From positions 1 to 11,147 of the forward strand of contig JAVBUZ010000201.1 in the NCBI GenBank assembly GCA_031554725.1: DNA of 11,147 nt, written 5' to 3'. Below the pieces are notes generated by a model that was not told where the DNA came from, ran no database searches, and worked only from the letters and a program-made list of their open reading frames with translations. Of this stretch, positions 5,945 to 11,147 are shown in pieces. Position 1 is the stretch's first letter, and each line of letters begins with the position of its first letter. Made by a program: the position numbers and the translations under genes. The DNA comes from JAVBUZ01 sp031554725 (GTDB taxonomy: Bacteria > Bacillota > Clostridia > Lachnospirales > Lachnospiraceae).

Positions 5945-5970
5945 GGAAGAAGCCCCTATGGGCTTCTTCC
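5945..5970 (-). other. Intercistronic hairpin before the PurF paralogue
   Basis: GGAAGAAGCCC and GGGCTTCTTCC form an 11-bp perfect stem around a 4-base loop. It lies 25 bases upstream of the paralogue's ATG, directly after the longer hairpin. Neither strand shows a following T-tract, so it is more likely an mRNA processing or stability element than a terminator. It could also reduce expression of the last gene. Confidence 0.6.
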
Positions 5971-6030
5971 GTGTGAGACATAGATTTTCTAAGACAGCGT
6001 CCTTCGACATCTTAGAAAATCTTCTCACAC
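5971..6030 (-). other. Long hairpin spanning the purB stop codon
   Basis: GTGTGAGA/TCTCACAC (8 bp) and AGATTTTCTAAGA/TCTTAGAAAATCT (13 bp) stack with a 3-base bulge, enclosing a 15-base segment with GTCCTTCGAC. The purB stop (6025-6027) lies inside the basal helix, so terminating ribosomes would open it. No U-tract follows, so this is not a standard terminator. It touches the hairpin at 5945-5970 without a gap. Confidence 0.6.
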
Positions 6031-7458
6031 TGTTATTTCAGCTTTTACGCCAAGTAATTCTTTATTTGCATTTAATATAGGGGTAATAACATTTGCTAAG
6101 AATGCCTCTACCTGCTCCTTGGAGCGCCCTACATACTTGGATGGATCCATTGTTTTTTCAAGCTCTTCTAAAGACATGTTAAAAGCAGGATCAGCCGCTA
6201 TTAACTCTAGAAGATTATTTTCTTTTCCTTCTACCTTCACATTTTTACCCGCTTCCATAGAAAGCTCACGAATTTTTTCATGTAATTCTTGTCTGTCTCC
6301 GCCTGCCTTTACCGCATCCATCATGATATTTTCTGTTGCCATAAATGGGAGCTCGCTCATGAGACGTTTTTCAATTACTTTCGTATATACAACCAAACCA
6401 TCTACTACATTTAAGCATAAGTCTAAAATTCCGTCAATGGCTAGAAATCCTTCTGGAATAGACAATCTTTTATTGGCAGAATCATCCAAGGTTCTCTCAA
6501 ACCACTGGGTAGCGGAAGTAATCGCTGGATTTAAGGCATCTATCATGACATAACGACTGAGGGAAGCAATACGCTCACTGCGCATTGGATTTCTTTTATA
6601 TGCCATCGCTGATGAACCAATCTGGCTCTTTTCAAATGGCTCCTCTACTTCCTTTAGATGCTGCAAGAGACGAATATCATTGCTCATCTTGTGGGCAGAT
6701 GCGGCAATACCTGCTAGCACATTGGCAACTCTAGTATCTACCTTACGTGAATAAGTCTGTCCTGATACAGGATAGCATTCTTTATATCCCATCTTCTTAG
6801 CAATCATTGGGTCAATCTTGTCGATAGTCTCGTGATCCCCATCAAAAAGCTCAAGGAAGGAGGCCTGGGTTCCCGTTGTCCCCTTCGAGCCTAAAAGCTT
6901 CATATGATTGAGAACATGATCCAAATCCTCTAGGTCTAAACAAAACTCCTGCATCCAAAGAGTGGCACGTTTACCCACCGTAGTCGGCTGTGCTGGTTGA
7001 AAATGAGTAAAAGCCAAGGTTGGCTGGTCTTTATATTTATCTGCAAAGCCCGCTAACTCAGCAAGAACATTCACTAATTTCTTTCTTACCAGCTTCAGAG
7101 CCTCCGTCATAACGATAATGTCTGTATTATCACCGACATAGCATGAGGTTGCACCTAAATGAATAATCCCCTTTGCCTTTGGACACTGCACACCATATGC
7201 ATAAACATGGCTCATAACATCATGGCGTACTTCTTTTTCTCTTGCGACTGCCACATCATAGTTAATATCCTCTACATGGGCTTTTAGCTCTGCTATCTGC
7301 TCATCCGTAATATTTAAGCCTAGCTCCTTTTCTGTTTCTGCTAAAGCAACCCACAGCTTTCTCCATGTGCGAAATTTCATATCTGAAGAAAAGATGTACT
7401 GCATTTCCTTGCTTGCATAACGTTCTGATAAAGGACTTTGATATCTATCTGTACTCAT
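6025..7458 (-). CDS. purB: Adenylosuccinate lyase PurB
   Basis: A 477-residue member of the fumarase/aspartase superfamily. It splits fumarate from SAICAR in the IMP pathway and from adenylosuccinate on the way to AMP. It is a cytoplasmic enzyme, known to be a tetramer in the family. The signature loop reads GSSAMAYKRNPMRSE (281-295), with the catalytic Ser. The other conserved regions are RHDVMSH (His79), GIIHLGATS (His100) and THFQPAQPTT (His152), covering the usual acid/base residues. The KRNPMRSE version resembles the eukaryotic-type enzymes, common in clostridia. Its ATG overlaps the purF stop as ATGA, so it is translationally coupled to purF, and a GAGGAG site lies about 10 bases upstream inside purF. 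The stop lies within a long hairpin. Identification is secure. Confidence 0.96.
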   Translation of the reverse strand: MSTDRYQSPLSERYASKEMQYIFSSDMKFRTWRKLWVALAETEKELGLNITDEQIAELKAHVEDINYDVAVAREKEVRHDVMSHVYAYGVQCPKAKGIIHLGATSCYVGDNTDIIVMTEALKLVRKKLVNVLAELAGFADKYKDQPTLAFTHFQPAQPTTVGKRATLWMQEFCLDLEDLDHVLNHMKLLGSKGTTGTQASFLELFDGDHETIDKIDPMIAKKMGYKECYPVSGQTYSRKVDTRVANVLAGIAASAHKMSNDIRLLQHLKEVEEPFEKSQIGSSAMAYKRNPMRSERIASLSRYVMIDALNPAITSATQWFERTLDDSANKRLSIPEGFLAIDGILDLCLNVVDGLVVYTKVIEKRLMSELPFMATENIMMDAVKAGGDRQELHEKIRELSMEAGKNVKVEGKENNLLELIAADPAFNMSLEELEKTMDPSKYVGRSKEQVEAFLANVITPILNANKELLGVKAEITV

Positions 7459-8852
7459 CGTTCAAAATCTCCTCTAATATCTTCCTTGGGTGGTTCTAGT
7501 GGGTACTGACCATTAAAGCAGCCCTTACAAACACCTAGGCCATCTACTATTTCATCTAGTCTTTCCATTCGCAAATACCCTAAGGTATCTGTTCCTATCA
7601 TATCACATATTTCCTCAACAGAATGAGTATATGCAATAAGCTGCTCTCTTGCTGGCACATCCGTTCCAAAATAGCATGGCCATAAAAATGGTGGCGAGCT
7701 CACTCGCATATGTACTTCCTTTGCACCTGCATCACGTAGCATCTTCACAATACGGTCAGAAGTGGTTCCTCGTACAATTGAATCATCTATCATAATAATT
7801 CTTTTGCCCTGCACCGCTTCTCTAACTACGTTTAGTTTTACTTGCACACTACTTTCACGACTTCTTTGCTTTGGTTTTATAAAAGTTCTACCAATATAAG
7901 TATTCTTTACAAAAGCCGTCCCGTAAGGTATGCCTGACTGTAGGGAGTACCCAAGCGCTGCAACGTTTCCTGATTCTGGAACACCAACTACTAAGTCTGC
8001 ATCTACTGGACTATCCATAGCAAGAAATTTACCTGCCATAATTCTAGAATTATATACGCTCACGTGGTCTATATAGCTGTCTGGCCTTGAAAAATAAATG
8101 TATTCAAATACACATCTTCCCGCTTGCTCTAGTTTTAAAACATGACTGATATCTGATTCTATACCCTTTTCAGGGGAAATGGTTACGATTTCTCCCGGTA
8201 GCACATCTCTTACAAAGGTGGCACCTACCGTGTCCAGAGCACAGGTTTCTGAGGCCAAAACATAGCCGTTTTCTCTTTTTCCTATACAAAGAGGTTTAAA
8301 GCCAAAAGGATCTCTTGCCCCTATTAGCTTTCTTGGCGACATGATTACTAAAGAGTAAGCCCCCCTTATTTTATCCATCGCTCTTCCTACCGCCTCTTCT
8401 ACGGATTTTGAGTTTAGTCTTTCTCTTGCTATATAATATGCAATCACCTCAGAGTCAATGGTGGTTTGGAAAATAGCACCTGTGTATTCTAACTCCCCAC
8501 GTAGTGCTGGGGCATTAATTAGATTACCATTGTGAGCAAGTCCAAGAGCACCTTTGACATAGTTTAATACTAAGGGCTGTGCATTCTCACGTGTTGAACT
8601 TCCCGCTGTAGAATAGCGGACATGCCCCACCCCAATGTCTCCTTTTAGCTTTTCAAGGCTCTCCGGTGTAAATGCTTCATTTACAAGTCCCATATCCTTA
8701 GAGCTTAAGACCCTGCCTTTGGGCCCTTTTGTATCACTAACTGCAATACCACAGCTTTCTTGACCTCGATGCTGAAGCGCCAATAATCCGTAATATATGG
8801 TTGAAGCCACATCATGACCATCAAAATCATATACTCCGAAAACGCCGCACAT
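7455..8852 (-). CDS. purF: Amidophosphoribosyltransferase PurF (glutamine PRPP amidotransferase)
   Basis: The first enzyme of de novo purine synthesis: PRPP plus glutamine gives phosphoribosylamine, glutamate and pyrophosphate. The 465-residue protein is complete. It begins MCGVFG, so the nucleophile Cys2 is exposed simply by Met removal, and there is no long propeptide. Other glutaminase residues are in place: GHVRYST (Arg79), LAHNGN (108-110) and IDSE (Asp133). The phosphoribosyltransferase domain has MIDDSIVRGT (354-363). Four cysteines fit the [4Fe-4S] cluster of the Bacillus-type enzyme: Cys247, Cys393, Cys442 and Cys445. The start overlaps the purC stop as TAATG with GGAG eight bases upstream, so it is coupled to purC. 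It is the functional member of the PurF pair in this operon. Secure. Confidence 0.97.
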   Translation of the reverse strand: MCGVFGVYDFDGHDVASTIYYGLLALQHRGQESCGIAVSDTKGPKGRVLSSKDMGLVNEAFTPESLEKLKGDIGVGHVRYSTAGSSTRENAQPLVLNYVKGALGLAHNGNLINAPALRGELEYTGAIFQTTIDSEVIAYYIARERLNSKSVEEAVGRAMDKIRGAYSLVIMSPRKLIGARDPFGFKPLCIGKRENGYVLASETCALDTVGATFVRDVLPGEIVTISPEKGIESDISHVLKLEQAGRCVFEYIYFSRPDSYIDHVSVYNSRIMAGKFLAMDSPVDADLVVGVPESGNVAALGYSLQSGIPYGTAFVKNTYIGRTFIKPKQRSRESSVQVKLNVVREAVQGKRIIMIDDSIVRGTTSDRIVKMLRDAGAKEVHMRVSSPPFLWPCYFGTDVPAREQLIAYTHSVEEICDMIGTDTLGYLRMERLDEIVDGLGVCKGCFNGQYPLEPPKEDIRGDFER

Positions 8853-9559
8853 TATGCCAACTCCAAACGTTTAAAAACTTCATTATATGCTTCTTCTACA
8901 TTTCCTAAGTCCCTACGGAAACGATCCTTATCTAGTTTTTCATTGGTGTTTACATCCCATAGACGACAAGTATCTGGTGAGGTTTCATCAGCCAATATTA
9001 TTTCTCCATGGAAACGTCCAAATTCAATTTTAAAATCTATTAATTTAATTCCTGCCGCCAAAAAATATGCCTTATACACTTCATTTATTTTGAAAGCATA
9101 CTTTTTAATGGTTTCTATTTCTTCCCATGTTGCAAGATTTAATGCTACCGCAAAATAATCATTAATCAGAGGATCGCCTAGCTCATCATTTTTATACGAA
9201 AACTCAATAGTCGGCTCTGCAAATGCAGTACCTTCTTCAATACCAAGCCTTTTTGAAAAGCTACCTGCTGCCACATTTCGAACAATAACCTCTAGCGGAA
9301 CAATTTGCACCTTTTTTACTGCTGTTTCTCTATCACTTAATTCTTCAATGAAGTGTGTGGGAACCCCTTCTTTTTCCAGTAACTGAAATACATGATTAGT
9401 CATGCGGTTATTAATGACACCTTTGCCTACGATTGTACCTCTTTTTTCACCGTTGAATGCAGTTGCATCGTCTTTGTAATCTACAATTAAAACATCTGGA
9501 TTATCCGTTGTAAATACCTTCTTAGCTTTGCCTTCATAAAGTTGTTCCAATTTCTTCAT
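8852..9559 (-). CDS. purC: Phosphoribosylaminoimidazole-succinocarboxamide synthase PurC
   Basis: SAICAR synthetase joins CAIR and aspartate using ATP, just before the PurB step. The 235-residue protein has the usual short bacterial length. It starts MKKLEQLYEGKAKKVF, the typical PurC opening. Both family signatures are visible: PLEVIVRNVAAGS (about 89-101) and LIDFKIEFG (about 175-183). I chose the ATG at 9559 because AGGAG lies 7-8 bases before it; an in-frame TTG at 9577 would place that binding site inside the gene. It is the first gene of the operon, about 50 bases after the promoter candidate. Its stop overlaps the purF start. Secure. Confidence 0.96.
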   Translation of the reverse strand: MKKLEQLYEGKAKKVFTTDNPDVLIVDYKDDATAFNGEKRGTIVGKGVINNRMTNHVFQLLEKEGVPTHFIEELSDRETAVKKVQIVPLEVIVRNVAAGSFSKRLGIEEGTAFAEPTIEFSYKNDELGDPLINDYFAVALNLATWEEIETIKKYAFKINEVYKAYFLAAGIKLIDFKIEFGRFHGEIILADETSPDTCRLWDVNTNEKLDKDRFRRDLGNVEEAYNEVFKRLELA

Positions 9560-9615
9560 TGCTTTTCTCCTATTCAATTTTAAATTTACGGGTTGACCGT
9601 TTTACGTACTTTTTG

Positions 9616-9644
9616 ATTATATATCAGCATAGACTACAAATCAA
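9616..9644 (-). promoter_or_regulatory. purC: Promoter of the purC-purF-purB-PurF-like operon
   Basis: TTGATT and a perfect TATAAT stand exactly 17 bases apart on the minus strand, a near-consensus sigma-A promoter. Transcription would start near 9609 and give a leader of about 50 bases. The leader contains a small ACGG/CCGT hairpin. I see no purine riboswitch and no Bacillus-type PurR box, so how the operon senses purines is not visible here. Confidence 0.7.
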
Positions 9645-9684
9645 TATTCCTGCTTTCACATTACATAATTTCTACATTATGCTT

Positions 9685-9712
9685 AAAAAAACATAGTTTG
9701 AAAGTTGTTTTT
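9685..9712 (-). terminator. Weak terminator candidate after the coiled-coil gene
   Basis: AAAAACA pairs with TGTTTTT around a 12-base loop and merges into a run of seven T on the minus strand, 13 bases after the stop at 9725. The stem is nearly all A-T, so it would be inefficient. Some read-through into the purine operon is possible. Confidence 0.3.
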
Positions 9713-9724
9713 ACGTAAATTTTC

Positions 9725-10900
9725 CTAAGAGAATTGTTTCTCATAGCGTTCAACCATCGTTGAAATTTCTAATTGATACTGGGGATATATAGCTACAACT
9801 GCTTTAATTTCTCCTCCTGCTATTTCCGCATTTTTCTGATTATACTCCAGTTGCTTTCTTAGAGACTGTCTACGAACAATTAGTTCATGGCGGATTTCAA
9901 CCATTTCCTTGGCATTGTTTAAAGCTCCCGCCTGATGCACCCAGCGGCCTGGATCCTTCACTCTATATCTCATTAAAATTCTAACAAGCTGCTCCTTATA
10001 GTAATCTAGTTTTGCCTCCGCCTCCGCATATTGTCTGCGCTCGTCCTTCTCCTCATTATAAAGTTTCCATAATCTTTCTAGCTTCTCACTGCTTTCCACC
10101 TGGTATTTCATAAGAAGGTACTCTAAAAGATTCGCGTTATTTACATATCTGATTTTAACTTTGTTCTGTAATAAGATAAGCTTATTTATAGACTTTTCTA
10201 CCCTAACCTGTTCTCTTTGTGCATCCGTAAATTTTATCCAAATAACGGTGATCGCAATGGTTGCTGCAATTACCGCTACAAGGTATCCAACAGTGGTCTG
10301 CATATGAAAGCCAAACTGTAGCACCATCAGCATCATTACACAGGCCCCTAAAGCAGTTAGACAAATTGTTGACATGCCTTTTAAGTTGACCAGCATTGTA
10401 CTCAGCTCATTCTTGCGGTATTGATAGGCATGTCTTTCGCTATTTAATCGATTCAAATCCTGCTGCACTACCTTTTTATATTTTTCCGCTTCACGGATCT
10501 TTTTTATGCCTTCTTCTATTTCTTCTTGCTGGCTTTCAATCTTTTTAAAATCAGAATCCGCCATGCGATTTTTCCTACCCTTGTACTGTGCTCTTTCCTT
10601 CTCAAGGAGCATAAGTCTATTGGCATTCTCTCTAAGCTCCGCCGATTCTTCCAGCGGCAAAGCTTCTATTTCTTCAATATCTGTTAAATAGGAGGTTACT
10701 AGGTTATATTCGCCGGTAAGTAGCTGCAGTTCCTTTTCTGCTTCTGCCATCTGCTCTAGGCAATTCATAATATAACGTTCGCGCTCAAGCTCATCATGAA
10801 AGTTTATACTATCTCTTTCATAAACTGTATTTTCCCATTCTACTGGTCCATTTTCGCTATGTCTTCTTCGCCATTTAAAAAGCCTGCTAAATATTCCCAT
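9725..10900 (-). CDS. Coiled-coil protein with two central membrane segments, function unknown
   Basis: A 391-residue protein I do not recognise as a named family. It opens with a basic stretch (MGIFSRLFKWRRRH). Residues about 35-170 are charged, heptad-like coiled coil rich in Glu, Lys and Leu. Two hydrophobic segments at about 176-198 and 203-222 are joined by a short turn, a likely membrane hairpin. Residues 225-391 return to charged coiled coil. Both coiled-coil arms should therefore face the same side, probably the cytoplasm given the flanking positive charges. This shape suggests a membrane-tethered scaffold or structural protein, but no enzyme motif is seen. AAGGAG lies just before the ATG. 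The gene begins nine bases after the stop of another coiled-coil gene, so they form one operon. It is followed by the purine promoter, with no obvious functional tie to it. Confidence 0.8.
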   Translation of the reverse strand: MGIFSRLFKWRRRHSENGPVEWENTVYERDSINFHDELERERYIMNCLEQMAEAEKELQLLTGEYNLVTSYLTDIEEIEALPLEESAELRENANRLMLLEKERAQYKGRKNRMADSDFKKIESQQEEIEEGIKKIREAEKYKKVVQQDLNRLNSERHAYQYRKNELSTMLVNLKGMSTICLTALGACVMMLMVLQFGFHMQTTVGYLVAVIAATIAITVIWIKFTDAQREQVRVEKSINKLILLQNKVKIRYVNNANLLEYLLMKYQVESSEKLERLWKLYNEEKDERRQYAEAEAKLDYYKEQLVRILMRYRVKDPGRWVHQAGALNNAKEMVEIRHELIVRRQSLRKQLEYNQKNAEIAGGEIKAVVAIYPQYQLEISTMVERYEKQFS

Positions 10901-10909
10901 CTACTCTCC

Positions 10910-11147
10910 TTACTCACTTACATTAAAACGATAGTCTTGCTTCAAGTTCTGGAATATGGTATCAACCTCTTCATAATACTGCATTGCTTCCCCATCTTCC
11001 TTTTGCCTCTTTAGCTGTTCCAATTTCTGCTTTTGTTCACTATCAGCCCAAGCTCTTGTTAAAGATTCCACCTTTTTTTCTAGTTCCAAGGAAATATCGT
11101 AAAGCTCTACTGCCTGTGCCACGAACTCTATATACTCTCTATCATTA
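10910..11147 (-). CDS. Coiled-coil protein, C-terminal part (cut by window edge)
   Basis: The reading frame is open from the right edge to a TAA at 10910, giving 78 codons plus stop, so the N-terminus lies outside the window. An in-frame GTG at 11122 exists, but the frame continues through it without interruption and no ribosome binding site is evident, so it is probably internal. The visible part is highly charged and helical (LELEKKVESL, EQKQKLEQLKRQKED) and ends QDYRFNVSE. No membrane segment or catalytic motif appears. Nine bases separate it from the next coiled-coil gene, which points to a shared operon and a joint, unknown role. Confidence 0.65.
   Translation of the reverse strand, partial: NDREYIEFVAQAVELYDISLELEKKVESLTRAWADSEQKQKLEQLKRQKEDGEAMQYYEEVDTIFQNLKQDYRFNVSE

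Noticed and set aside
6119..6553. Plus-strand open frame of 144 codons opposite purB
   Set aside because: It is antisense to the conserved purB active-site region and has no independent support.
9560..9577. TTG start extending PurC by six residues
   Set aside because: The extension would be encoded by the ribosome binding site itself (AGGAGA). The ATG at 9559 is correctly spaced and matches the usual PurC N-terminus.
9560..9615. Purine riboswitch or PurR box in the purC leader
   Set aside because: The leader is only about 50 bases and shows neither the purine aptamer core nor a Bacillus-type PurR site.

Overview
The window looks like a low-GC Firmicute chromosome, most likely a Clostridia/Lachnospiraceae-type bacterium. 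This rests on the AT-rich base composition, strong AGGAGG-type ribosome binding sites, a clostridial-type PurA, an adenylosuccinate lyase with a eukaryote-like KRNPMRSE loop, and a PurF paralogue starting MGGFFG. No 16S gene or other taxonomic marker is present, so the placement is inference.

Layout. At the left edge (1-690, minus strand) is the N-terminal half of purA. Next come about 760 bases without a gene. They hold a long RNA-like hairpin (810-891) and a possible small RNA ending in a minus-strand terminator (about 1030-1141). From 1217 to 4291 the strand switches to plus. This stretch is two tandem modules with near-identical left flanks (L, about 156 bp, with a promoter candidate) and right flanks (R, about 125 bp, with a 15-bp terminator stem), but unrelated cargo. 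Module 1 carries an AraC-type regulator coupled to a GNAT-cysteine-peptidase-like fusion protein. Module 2 carries a small cupin. A 143-bp palindromic, MITE-like structure (4329-4471) lies between module 2 and the purine genes.

From 9559 down to 4513 (minus strand) is a purine operon: purC, purF, purB, and a PurF paralogue lacking the catalytic glutaminase cysteine. The first three genes are linked by TAATG and ATGA overlaps. A good promoter (TTGATT-17-TATAAT) precedes purC. Two strong hairpins separate purB from the paralogue. Further right, also on minus, are a two-gene set of coiled-coil proteins of unknown function, one with two membrane segments and one cut by the window edge.

How the genes fit together. 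PurF makes phosphoribosylamine from PRPP and glutamine. PurC makes SAICAR. PurB acts twice, on SAICAR and on adenylosuccinate. PurA commits IMP to AMP. The remaining purine genes are outside this window. The plus-strand modules sit between purA and the purine operon, are AT-richer by eye, and look like an exchangeable accessory insertion. The most notable items are the shared-flank modules, the glutaminase-dead PurF paralogue, the GNAT/C39-like fusion, and the unexplained structured elements.
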